Assembly (NCBI GenBank): GCA_027489375.1
Contig: JAIXZW010000019.1
Coordinates: 186,001 to 250,000, forward strand
Length of the DNA stretch: 64,000 nt
Source: Paracoccaceae bacterium
GTDB taxonomy: Bacteria; Pseudomonadota; Alphaproteobacteria; Rhodobacterales; Rhodobacteraceae
Direction: 5' to 3'
Shown: one piece after another, positions 42,062-50,158 of the stretch
Layout of the letters: each line of letters starts with the position of its first letter
How positions within the stretch are numbered: the stretch's first letter is position 1
Made by a program: the position numbers and the translations under genes
Notes under the pieces: model-generated
Databases searched by the model: none
What the model was told of the DNA's origin: nothing
The model's input: only the letters and a program-made list of their open reading frames with translations

Positions 42062-44161
42062 ATGATACGTGTCGGTGTCGATGTCGGCGGGACGTTCACG
42101 GACCTTGTGCTTGAACAGGTCGAAGCGGGCGGCAGGCAGCGGGTGTTCACGCACAAGGTGTCGTCCACCATCGCGGACCAGTCGATCGCGGTGGTGCAGG
42201 GCGTGGTCGAGTTGTGCGCCATCGCGGGCGTGCAGCCGTCACAGATCGACGCGCTGTTCCACGGCACCACGGTTGCCACCAACATCGTCATCGAACGCAA
42301 CGGGGCCGAGGTGGGGATGATCACCACGCGCGGTTTCCGTGACATCCTGCACATGGGGCGGCACAAGCGGCCGCATAACTTCAGCCTGCAATTCGATGTG
42401 CCGTGGCAAAGCGCGCCCCTGATCAAGCGGCGCAACCGGATCGTGGTGGACGAACGCGTCCTGCCGCCGAGCGGTCGGGTGGAAACCGCGCTGGCGCTGG
42501 ATCAGGTCGAGCAGGCGGCGGAACTGTTCGCCGAGCGCGGGCTGGATGCCGTGATGATCGGGTTCCTGTATTCCTTCCTCAATCCCGATCACGAGATGAA
42601 GGCGGCGGAGATCGTGCGGCGGGTGCTGCCGGATGCATTTGTCTGCACCTCGTCCGAAGTGGTGAATACGATCCGCGAATACGAGCGGTTCTCGACCGCC
42701 GCGATGAACGCCTATATCGGGCCGAAGGTGGCGCGGTATCTGGACAACCTGAAGCGGCGTCTGGCCGAGGCGGGGGTGAGCGCCTATGTCCGCATCATGC
42801 AGTCGAACGGTGGCGTGACCACGGTGGAACAGGCGAGCCGCAACCCCGTGGGGCTGCTGCTGTCCGGTCCTGCGGGCGGGGTGATCGGCGGGCGCTGGAC
42901 GGGCGAGGCCTGCGACCAGCGCGAGATCATCACCATCGACATCGGCGGAACGTCGGCGGACATCAGCGTGATCCGTGGCGGAGAGCTGACGATCAAGAAT
43001 CCGCGTGACACCGAGGTTGCGCACATGCCCGTGCTGGTGCCGATGATCGACATCGACGCCATCGGCGCGGGGGGCGGGTCCATCGCCTATGTCGACAGCG
43101 GCGGCGCGTTCCGTGTCGGGCCGAAATCGGCGGGGGCCGAACCGGGACCGGCTTGCTACGGGCGGGGCGGCACGCAGCCCACGGTGACGGATGCGCAGGT
43201 GGTTCTCGGACGGCTTGACCCCGAGCATTTCCTTGGCGGCGGATTGCACATCGACGCGGCGCTGTCGGAGCAGGCGATCCGCACCCATCTGGCGGAACCT
43301 TTGGGTTTGAGCGTGAAGGATGCCGCGTTGGGCGTGTTGCGGATCATCAACAACAACATGGCGCTGGCGATTGCTTCGAACTCGGTCGCTCGGGGGATAG
43401 ATCCGCGCAATTACAGCCTGATGGCATTCGGCGGGGCGGGGCCGCTGCATGGTGTGGCGCTGGGCCAGATGATCGCGGCCAAGAACGTGATCGCGCCGCT
43501 GCATCCCGGCATCACGGCGGCGATGGGGCTTTTGGTGACGGAGCCGCGCTACGAATTCACGCAGTCGTCGCTGACGATCCTTCAATCGGGGACGGAGGCG
43601 GATTTCGCCACGGTCAATGCGGTGTTCGACCGTTTGCAGGCGGAAGCGGCGGCGCAACTGGCGGCGGACGGGATCGCCCCCGAGGGGCAGCGGTTCGAGC
43701 GGGTCGCGGAATGCCGCTATGTCGGGCAAGGGTTCGAATTGCGGGTGGCGGTGCCCGAGGGTCCGTTCACCGCCGCGACGGCGCAAGAGATGGCGCGGCG
43801 CTTCTTTGCCGTGCATCGCACCGAATACGGGCATGCCTTCGAGGATCAGGGCGTGCAGATGGTGACGCTGCGGGTGATCGGTTCGTCCCTGTCGGACACG
43901 CTGCGCTTGCCGCTGCTGGACAAGGGCGGGCGGCGCAATCCTTCGGAGGCGGCGCTTTACGCGCGGCCCACCACCTTTGACGATGGCGAGACGATCCAGA
44001 CGCCGCGTTTCGACAGGCTGAAACTGCGGGCGCAGGATATCGTCGTCGGGCCTGCGGTGATCGTGCAGCAGAATTCCACCACCATCGTGCCGCCGGGCTT
44101 TGCCGCGACGGTGATGAAACTCGGCGATCTGGTGATCGCCCGTGCGACCGAGGGGGCCTGA
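42062..44161 (+). CDS. hyuA: Hydantoinase/oxoprolinase A subunit (ATP-binding)
   Basis: 699 residues. ASKHA-type ATPase subunit of the ATP-dependent amidohydrolases (N-methylhydantoinase, 5-oxoprolinase, acetophenone carboxylase). Seen: phosphate-1 loop VGVDVGGTFTDLVLEQ, GTTVATNIVIERNGAEVGMI, second phosphate loop ITIDIGGTSADISVIRGGE, IDAIGAGGGSIAYVDSGG and FGGAGPLHGVALGQM. It phosphorylates the amide substrate that HyuB then opens. Followed 4 nt later by hyuB. Its transcript has the leader structure at 41874-41967. Nearby carbamoylase supports a hydantoin-type substrate. Confidence 0.93.
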   Translation: MIRVGVDVGGTFTDLVLEQVEAGGRQRVFTHKVSSTIADQSIAVVQGVVELCAIAGVQPSQIDALFHGTTVATNIVIERNGAEVGMITTRGFRDILHMGRHKRPHNFSLQFDVPWQSAPLIKRRNRIVVDERVLPPSGRVETALALDQVEQAAELFAERGLDAVMIGFLYSFLNPDHEMKAAEIVRRVLPDAFVCTSSEVVNTIREYERFSTAAMNAYIGPKVARYLDNLKRRLAEAGVSAYVRIMQSNGGVTTVEQASRNPVGLLLSGPAGGVIGGRWTGEACDQREIITIDIGGTSADISVIRGGELTIKNPRDTEVAHMPVLVPMIDIDAIGAGGGSIAYVDSGGAFRVGPKSAGAEPGPACYGRGGTQPTVTDAQVVLGRLDPEHFLGGGLHIDAALSEQAIRTHLAEPLGLSVKDAALGVLRIINNNMALAIASNSVARGIDPRNYSLMAFGGAGPLHGVALGQMIAAKNVIAPLHPGITAAMGLLVTEPRYEFTQSSLTILQSGTEADFATVNAVFDRLQAEAAAQLAADGIAPEGQRFERVAECRYVGQGFELRVAVPEGPFTAATAQEMARRFFAVHRTEYGHAFEDQGVQMVTLRVIGSSLSDTLRLPLLDKGGRRNPSEAALYARPTTFDDGETIQTPRFDRLKLRAQDIVVGPAVIVQQNSTTIVPPGFAATVMKLGDLVIARATEGA

Positions 44162-44165
44162 GATC

Positions 44166-45941
44166 ATGTCCAAGACCATAGATCCGATCACGCTTCAGGT
44201 TATCGGCGGGGCGCTTCATGCCATCGCCGAGCAGATGGGGAACGTGCTGTATCGCATGTCCTATTCGTCGATCATCCGCGAAAGCCAGGACCTTGGCGCG
44301 GGGTTGTTCGATCTGGATTACAACACGCTGTGCGAAAGCGATTCCACGCCGATGCACATCGGGTCGATCCCCGGTTACATGCGCGGGATCGAGAAGAGCA
44401 TCCCCAAGAGCGACTGGCGCGAGGGGGATGTTGTGATCCACAACCACCCCTATTACGGTGCCAGCCATTCGCCCGACATCGGGATTGTCATGCCGATCTT
44501 CTACCGTGGCGAACTGGTCGGCTTTTCGGCCAATACGGCGCACCATCTGGATATCGGGGCGGCGACGCCGGGGCTGATCATCGACGTGCCGGATGTCTTT
44601 GCCGAAGGGATGCTTCTGAACGGGTTGAAGCTGTTCGAGGCGGGAAAGCGCAATGACACGCTGTGGCGCTACATCAGCGGCAATACGCGGGTGCCGGGTC
44701 TGGTGATGCGCGACCTTGAAGCGCAGATCGCCTCGGCCGAGTTGGGGGTGAAGCGGTATTGCGAGTTGATGGACACCTATGGCCGCGACACGGTGGAACA
44801 GGCCGCCAAGCAGTTGATGGATTATTCGGAAACCATGCTGCGGCGCGAGATCGCAAAGATACCCGATGGCGACTATACCGCCGAGGGGTTCATGGATGAC
44901 GACGGCCGCACGCGCGGGGTGCGCCTGCCGATCAAGGTGACGGTGCGGGTGCGGGGCGATGATGTGGAGGTCGACCTTACGGGGTCGTCGCCGCAGGTGC
45001 CCACGGCGTTCAACGTGCCTTTCGAGGGGTCGACCAAGGTTGCCTGCTACTTTGCCTTCCGTGCGCTGCTTCTGGATACCTATACGCATCAGGAATACAT
45101 CCCGCAGAACGAGGGGTCGTTCCGCCCGGTCAAGGTGACGGCGCCGCTCGGGTCGATCTTCAACCCCATAGCACCTGCCGCCTGCGAGGCGCGGTTCAAC
45201 CAGATACAGCGCGTGGTCGATCTGATCATCAAGGCGCTGGCGCCCGTGTTGCCCGACAAATGCACCGCCGGAAACGCGGCCTGCCTGTCGTTCGCCTCTT
45301 ACTCGGGGCTTCGGGACAACGGGGACTATTGGGTGCTGATCGAGGTGAACGAAGCCGCGATGGGCGCACGTCCGCGTTCGGACGGGCCGGATACGATCGA
45401 GGAATTGATGCGGAATACGCGCAACAACCCGCTGGAAGACCTTGGCATGCATCTGCCGATGATCTGCGACCGCTACGAAATCCGCGACGATGTGTTCCCC
45501 GGTGCGGGGGAATATCGCGGCGGGATGGGCGTAGTGAAATCGCAGCGATTCCTGACGCCGGGGTTCATGACGCATGAGAGCGACCGCAACGAGGACACGC
45601 CTTGGGGCATTTTCGGCGGGCATGAGGGGGCGACCGCCATCGTGCGGATCGAAAACCCCGTGAGCGGCGCGCCTGCGCGGGACGTGGACGCGAAATTCTC
45701 GGGGATGCGCGCCGAGTTGGGGGATGTCGTGACCTATCTGTCGCCCTGCGGCGGCGGCTACGGCCATCCGCTGAACCGCGATCCAGCCAAGGTGCTGGAT
45801 GATCTTCTGGACGGATACATCACGCCCGATCACGCGCGGGAGGTTTACGGGGTGGTCTTCCAGCCGGTGAAGAACGGCTATGGCTGGGGTCTGGACGCTG
45901 CCGCAACAGATGCGCTGCGGGCGCGGATGCGGGCTGCGTAA
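44166..45941 (+). CDS. hyuB: Hydantoinase/oxoprolinase B subunit
   Basis: 591 residues. Family marks: IDPITLQVIGGALHAIAEQMG at the start, DPxYGG-like HNHPYYGASHSPDIGIVMP, FSANTAHHLDIGAATPG with the metal-binding His residues, and EYRGGMGVVKSQRFLTPGF plus SPCGGGYGHPLNRDPAKV at the end. It works with HyuA as a heteromer in ATP-dependent ring opening. The pair order here is A then B, opposite to that at 50159. Confidence 0.94.
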   Translation: MSKTIDPITLQVIGGALHAIAEQMGNVLYRMSYSSIIRESQDLGAGLFDLDYNTLCESDSTPMHIGSIPGYMRGIEKSIPKSDWREGDVVIHNHPYYGASHSPDIGIVMPIFYRGELVGFSANTAHHLDIGAATPGLIIDVPDVFAEGMLLNGLKLFEAGKRNDTLWRYISGNTRVPGLVMRDLEAQIASAELGVKRYCELMDTYGRDTVEQAAKQLMDYSETMLRREIAKIPDGDYTAEGFMDDDGRTRGVRLPIKVTVRVRGDDVEVDLTGSSPQVPTAFNVPFEGSTKVACYFAFRALLLDTYTHQEYIPQNEGSFRPVKVTAPLGSIFNPIAPAACEARFNQIQRVVDLIIKALAPVLPDKCTAGNAACLSFASYSGLRDNGDYWVLIEVNEAAMGARPRSDGPDTIEELMRNTRNNPLEDLGMHLPMICDRYEIRDDVFPGAGEYRGGMGVVKSQRFLTPGFMTHESDRNEDTPWGIFGGHEGATAIVRIENPVSGAPARDVDAKFSGMRAELGDVVTYLSPCGGGYGHPLNRDPAKVLDDLLDGYITPDHAREVYGVVFQPVKNGYGWGLDAAATDALRARMRAA

Positions 45942-45944
45942 GCG

Positions 45945-46865
45945 GTGGAGTTTCTGGACCTGCACTATTTCGTCAGCATCGCCGAGACGGGGAGTTTCAC
46001 CAAATCGGCCTTGCAGAACAACATGGCGCAATCGGCGCTCAGCCGTCGCGTGCGCGATCTGGAAGCCGAGCTTGGCACCGCGCTGTTCTATCGCAACGGG
46101 CGCGGCGTGGTGCTGACCGATGCGGGCGAGGTGTTCCTGACCCGTGCGCGGGGCATACTCGCCGAGCGAGAGGCGCTGCGGCAGGACATGCGCGCCTCGG
46201 CCGGAGAGTTGGACGGGACGGTGAAGCTTGCCGTGCCCCCTTCGGTCGGGTTGGTGCTGCTGGCGCCGCTGCTGCGGCAGATACGGGCGGAATTGCCGCG
46301 CGTGCGGATGCGGGTGATGGAGGGGTTCAGCGGGCATGTGGCCGACTGGCTGGCGGCGGGCAAGGTCGACCTTGCGGTGCTGTACAAGATGAAGTCGAGC
46401 GCGCTGCTGGACGCCGAGCACCTGCTGTTCGAGGACATGTTCCTGATTTCGGCCCCCGATGCGCCGGTGATCGGCGGCGGTGGTGCGGTGTCGATGGAGG
46501 AGCTGGCGGGCGAGGAGTTGGTCCTGCCCGGTCAGCCCCACGGTTTGCGCGTGCTGGTCGAGGAGGCGGCGGCCAAGGCGGGGGTCACGCTGAACGTGGC
46601 GATCGAGCTTGAGACGCTGCCCACGATCCACGATCTGGTGGGGACGGGCGGGATCAGGACGATCCTGCCCTTGACGGGGGTGAGCCGCGAGCTGGCGGCA
46701 GGAAAGCTGGTGGCGCAGCGGATCACGCCGGTGATCAGCCGCGAACTGATCCTTGCCCATGCGCCGCACCGGGCCGCCGCACCCGTCACCAAGGCGGTCG
46801 TCCGGCTGATCCGCGCGCAGATTTCGGAACTTGTCCGCTCCGGTGCATGGGCCGGACGGTTGTAA
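45945..46865 (+). CDS. LysR-family regulator
   Basis: 306 residues. N-terminal winged HTH MEFLDLHYFVSIAETGSFTK ... NMAQSALSRRVRDLEAELG, then a periplasmic-binding-like effector domain (DGTVKLAVPPSVGLVLL, LPTIHDLVGTGGIRTILPL). GTG start 3 nt after the hyuB stop, so unusually it is co-transcribed with the genes it may control rather than divergent. The effector may be a hydantoin or the derived acid. Confidence 0.93.
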   Translation: MEFLDLHYFVSIAETGSFTKSALQNNMAQSALSRRVRDLEAELGTALFYRNGRGVVLTDAGEVFLTRARGILAEREALRQDMRASAGELDGTVKLAVPPSVGLVLLAPLLRQIRAELPRVRMRVMEGFSGHVADWLAAGKVDLAVLYKMKSSALLDAEHLLFEDMFLISAPDAPVIGGGGAVSMEELAGEELVLPGQPHGLRVLVEEAAAKAGVTLNVAIELETLPTIHDLVGTGGIRTILPLTGVSRELAAGKLVAQRITPVISRELILAHAPHRAAAPVTKAVVRLIRAQISELVRSGAWAGRL

Positions 46866-46880
46866 GAGGGGGAACCAGAC

Positions 46881-48062
46881 GTGACCGAAGCCTTTCCGAC
46901 ACTTTTCTCACCCGTGACGCTTGGTCGCGTGACGCTACGAAACCGCATCGCAATGGCGCCGTTGACGCGGCAGATGGCCGATGCCGATGGCACGCCGACC
47001 GACGAGATGGTCGCCTATTACGCCCGCCGTGCGCGGGGCGGGCTTGGGCTGATCGTGACCGAAGGCACCTATGAGCAGGACGCGTTCCAGTCGCGGGCCT
47101 ATCTGTCGCAACCGGGCATCGCCAATGCCGCCCATGTGGCGGGGTGGAAGCGGGTTTGCGACGCGGTGCATGAGCATGGCGCGAAAATCGTGATCCAGTT
47201 GATGCATGGCGGCCGCGTCTGCGACCCGCGCACGCTGGGGGGGGAGCCGCCGGTCAGCGCCTCGGCCACGCAAAGCGGGGGGTGGACGCTTTACACCGAC
47301 AATGACTACGAAAAGACCATCCGCAACATTGCGGGCGACTGGCCCAAGGTGACATTCGGCAAGGCGCGGGAATTGTCGGTCGAGGAATTGCACGCTGTGG
47401 CCGACGGTTTTGCCGCGGGGGCCAGGCGGGCGGTCGAGGCGGGGGCTGACGGGGTCGAGGTGCATGGCGCGAACGGCTATCTGCTGTGGCAGTTCATCAC
47501 GCCGAAAACCAACCTGCGCACGGATGACTTCGGCGGCAGCCCCGAAAACAACGTGCGTTTCGCCAAGCTGGTGGGCGAGAAGATCCGCGCCGCCATCGGG
47601 CCGGACAAGCTGCTGATCCTGCGTCTGTCGCAGGACGGGGTGGACGATTTCACCGGCGCTTGGCCGGGCGGCACGGCCTATGCCGAGGCCATCGGGGCGG
47701 CGCTGAAGGAGTCGGCCTATGACGCGCTGCACTGGGCGAGTTTCAACTACCTCGACAACCGCTTCCCCGCCGATCCGACGCCGATGCCCACCGTGCTGAA
47801 GCGTGCCTCGGGCAAGCCGATGATCACGAATGGCGGTATTGCCGAGGGGGCGCAGGCGGAAACGGCGCTGACCTCGGGGGCGGCGGATATGGTGGCGCTG
47901 GGGCGGCCGATCTTTGCGCATCCCGACTGGCCCTATATCGTGCGGTCGGGGGTGGCGTATCCTTGGCTGCCGTTCGACCGGAAGTATGTGATCCAGCCGC
48001 CGCTGGATTTCGGCCATGCCTATCCGATGGGGCTGGTCGATCCGAAGTGGCCACTGCCGTGA
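46881..48062 (+). CDS. NADH:flavin oxidoreductase, Old Yellow Enzyme family
   Basis: 393 residues, FMN TIM barrel without the C-terminal FAD/NAD domains of the 2,4-dienoyl-CoA reductases. Seen: LFSPVTLGRVTLRNRIAMAPLTRQMA, KIVIQLMHGGRVCDPRTL, GADGVEVHGANGYLLWQFITPKTNLRTDDFGG and ITNGGIAEGAQAETALTSG. It would reduce an activated C=C bond (enone, maleimide-like or unsaturated cyclic amide). GTG start, 15 nt after the LysR gene. Confidence 0.93.
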   Translation: MTEAFPTLFSPVTLGRVTLRNRIAMAPLTRQMADADGTPTDEMVAYYARRARGGLGLIVTEGTYEQDAFQSRAYLSQPGIANAAHVAGWKRVCDAVHEHGAKIVIQLMHGGRVCDPRTLGGEPPVSASATQSGGWTLYTDNDYEKTIRNIAGDWPKVTFGKARELSVEELHAVADGFAAGARRAVEAGADGVEVHGANGYLLWQFITPKTNLRTDDFGGSPENNVRFAKLVGEKIRAAIGPDKLLILRLSQDGVDDFTGAWPGGTAYAEAIGAALKESAYDALHWASFNYLDNRFPADPTPMPTVLKRASGKPMITNGGIAEGAQAETALTSGAADMVALGRPIFAHPDWPYIVRSGVAYPWLPFDRKYVIQPPLDFGHAYPMGLVDPKWPLP

Positions 48063-48074
48063 GGGGAGGCGCTT

Positions 48075-48893
48075 TTGGGCGCGTTTGACGACTGGATCGG
48101 GCGCGGGTCGCGGCGGGAGGATACAGTCTCGCCGCGACTGGTCGCGCAATATCGTGCAGCCCTGCCTGACCTTGCCGTTGGCGAAGTGCCGCCGGGCATG
48201 TTCTGGACCCTGTCGCCGGATGCCTATCCGCCCGCCGATCTGGGGCGGGACGGGCATCCGCGGCTGGGGTTGGAGCTGCCGCCGCTGCCGTTGAAACGGC
48301 GGATGTGGGCGGGGGGCGAGGTCGCTTTTCGCGGCGTGTTCCACGTGGGCGACGCGGTGGTGCGCGACAGCCGGATCGAGCGGATTTCGGAAAAGACGGG
48401 GTCCACGGGGCCGCTGATTTTTGTGTCGGTGCGGCATGATTACAGTGTCGGCGGGAAGGTGATCGTGTCGGAACGGCAGGATCTGGTGTATCGCGAGGAC
48501 CCTGCCGCCGGTGCGCCTGCGGTGATCTATCCCGATGCGCCGGACCTTGGCCCGCCCTTGGCCGAAATGCCGCTGCTGGCCGATCCCGTGCGCCTGTTCC
48601 GTTTTTCGGCGCTGACCTTCAACGGGCATCGCATCCATTACGACGCCGATTATGCGCGGGGTGTCGAGGGTTATGCCGGGCTGGTGGTGCATGGCCCGTT
48701 GCAGGCGGTGGCGATGATGGTTCTGGCCGCGCGGGTGCTGGGGCGGGAGCCTGCGGTGTTCAGCTATCGCGGGCTGTCGCCGCTGACACTGGGGCAGGAC
48801 GCGGTGGTCGAGGCGCATCGGGACGGCGACGGGTTGGCCCTGCGCGTGCGGCGTTCGGGCGGTCCGGTCACGATGGCAGGAAGGGCCGTTTAG
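48075..48893 (+). CDS. FAS1-like/MaoC dehydratase (mesaconyl-C4-CoA/itaconyl-CoA hydratase-like)
   Basis: 272 residues, TTG start. N-terminal FAS1-type hot-dog half (SRREDTVSPRLVAQYRAALP) and C-terminal catalytic half with LFRFSALTFNGHRIHYDADYA and YAGLVVHGPLQAVAMM, the pattern of HTD2-type 3-hydroxyacyl dehydratases and mesaconyl-C4-CoA hydratases. Last gene of the plus-strand cluster; convergent with the AraC gene, whose stop it overlaps by 4 bp. Together with the acyl-CoA dehydrogenase and CoA-transferase it could process a C4-C5 dicarboxyl-CoA. Confidence 0.88.
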   Translation: MGAFDDWIGRGSRREDTVSPRLVAQYRAALPDLAVGEVPPGMFWTLSPDAYPPADLGRDGHPRLGLELPPLPLKRRMWAGGEVAFRGVFHVGDAVVRDSRIERISEKTGSTGPLIFVSVRHDYSVGGKVIVSERQDLVYREDPAAGAPAVIYPDAPDLGPPLAEMPLLADPVRLFRFSALTFNGHRIHYDADYARGVEGYAGLVVHGPLQAVAMMVLAARVLGREPAVFSYRGLSPLTLGQDAVVEAHRDGDGLALRVRRSGGPVTMAGRAV

Positions 48894-49837
48894 GGCGTGA
48901 CGCTGGCGCGGTAGCTGCTGGGCGTCTGGCCGAACATCGCCTTGAACAGGCGGGAAAACTGCGCCTGATCGGAAAAGCCGAAGCGGTAGGCGATGTCCGA
49001 CATCGGGCCGCAGTTCGGCATCTGCAAAAGGTCGCGCGCCGCGCGCAGGCGCTGTTCGCGCACGAATTGCGAGACGGTGCAATTCACCTCGGCAAAGAGT
49101 TCGTGCAGGTAGCGTTTCGAAATGCCGACACGCTCGGCCACCAGTTCGGGCGAGAGGTCGGGGTTGGACAGTTGCGACAGGATCACCGACTGGGCGCGGC
49201 GGCGATGCGCGTCGCGCACCGATGAGCCTGCACCCTGTTCCACGTCGCTGCTGCGGTCGAGCGAGAGGGCGAGCAGGTCGACGAGGTGGCGGCCAAGCAC
49301 GTTCGCTGCCAGAGGATCCCCGATCGCGCCCGTCGCGGTCTGGTGCTGGATCTGCTGCGCCATCGTCGTGAACAGCGAGCCGATCCCTTCGCGTCCGTTG
49401 AAGACCAGCGCGCAGTAGCGGTCGGGGTTGCGCAGCTTTTCCGACAGGATCGGCTTTGCCACCTTGATCACGCAAAGGTCGTTCGCCGCGCCATAGCTGA
49501 ACCGGTAGGGTTCGTCCCCCCGTTCGAGGATGAAGCCGCCGGGGTCGCAGCGCACCTCGCGCCCCGACTGGCGGAACTCCACGGGGGACCGGCGCGGGAT
49601 GGTGATGAGGTATTGCTCCTCGGTCTCGCGCGAGATGTGGCGGCGGTGGCGTTCGTATTGCACGGCTTCGGTCTGGAGCCGCGACAAGGACAATTCGCCC
49701 AGATGGCCGATTTCGAGCCGCCCTTCGAAGCGGGCGGCGTCGCGGAAGGTGAGGTCGAGCGGGAAATAGGCCTGCGCGATGACAGCGTTCCAGTGATCGG
49801 CGCGGGCCGATGCAGGCAGAAGGTCCGTGCTGTGCAT
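48890..49837 (-). CDS. AraC-family regulator (AraC-binding-like N-terminal domain)
   Basis: 315 residues. N-terminal AraC_binding-2-like domain (DHWNAVIAQAYFPLDLTF, RHISRETEEQYLITIPRRS) as in FeaR/NitR-type regulators, and a C-terminal HTH with ELVAERVGISKRYLHELFAEV and MSDIAYRFGFSDQAQFSRLFKAMFGQTPSSYR. Start at 49837 is the first Met of the domain; a GTG four codons upstream is possible. Divergent from the hyuB-hyuA-pxp operon, which it probably activates. Confidence 0.92.
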   Translation of the reverse strand: MHSTDLLPASARADHWNAVIAQAYFPLDLTFRDAARFEGRLEIGHLGELSLSRLQTEAVQYERHRRHISRETEEQYLITIPRRSPVEFRQSGREVRCDPGGFILERGDEPYRFSYGAANDLCVIKVAKPILSEKLRNPDRYCALVFNGREGIGSLFTTMAQQIQHQTATGAIGDPLAANVLGRHLVDLLALSLDRSSDVEQGAGSSVRDAHRRRAQSVILSQLSNPDLSPELVAERVGISKRYLHELFAEVNCTVSQFVREQRLRAARDLLQMPNCGPMSDIAYRFGFSDQAQFSRLFKAMFGQTPSSYRASVTP

Positions 49838-50158
49838 CCGGTTCGTCACGTGGGAATCCCCGACCGCCGCATGTGTGTGGGCCACAATGATCGTCTTTGT
49901 CCGCCAGAAGTCAATTCCGTGGCGGCATGACAGATATGAGAAGCCTTCTTCTTTGGCGAAAGCAGCACTCGGGCGCGCTGGGTGACAAATGCTTGTGCGC
50001 GGATCGTCAAGACGGGGGGCGGGGAAGGGGGCAACCTGACAGGCAATGAATGACAAGGCCGGGATTCGGCCGGAGACAGGGAGTGCTGCCAATCCCCCGC
50101 CCGAAGGCGGGAGGCGGTGTCCTGTGGCCGGAGTCCGGCAAGCCAACAGGAGATGCTC
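49838..50158 (+). other. Divergent promoter region and structured leader of the second hyuBA operon
   Basis: 321 bp between the AraC gene and hyuB, no gene seen. The hyuB-proximal part is strongly structured: GGCCG (50057-50061)/CGGCC (50067-50071); CCCGCC (50096-50101)/GGCGGG (50106-50111) with a CGAA loop; and GCCGG (50127-50131)/CCGGC (50135-50139). GGCCGGAG is repeated at 50068 and 50126 and gives alternative pairings. Shine-Dalgarno AGGAG lies at 50148-50152. Confidence 0.55.

Noticed and set aside
41863..42114. Leader peptide starting at 41863 before hyuA
   Set aside because: The frame does not stop within the leader; it runs into hyuA in another frame and has no run of a regulatory amino acid, so peptide-type attenuation is unlikely.
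43767..46769. 1000-codon open frame on the minus strand
   Set aside because: It runs antisense to hyuA, hyuB and lysR, which have clear domains; the translation is Arg/His/Pro-rich and shows no family. It is a by-product of GC-rich codon use.
46935..49475. 846-codon minus-strand open frame
   Set aside because: Antisense to the Old Yellow Enzyme and hydratase genes and overlapping the AraC gene in another frame; low-complexity composition.
50041..50158. Cobalamin or glycine riboswitch in the hyuB leader
   Set aside because: The hairpins suggested it, but the conserved boxes of either class are not present.
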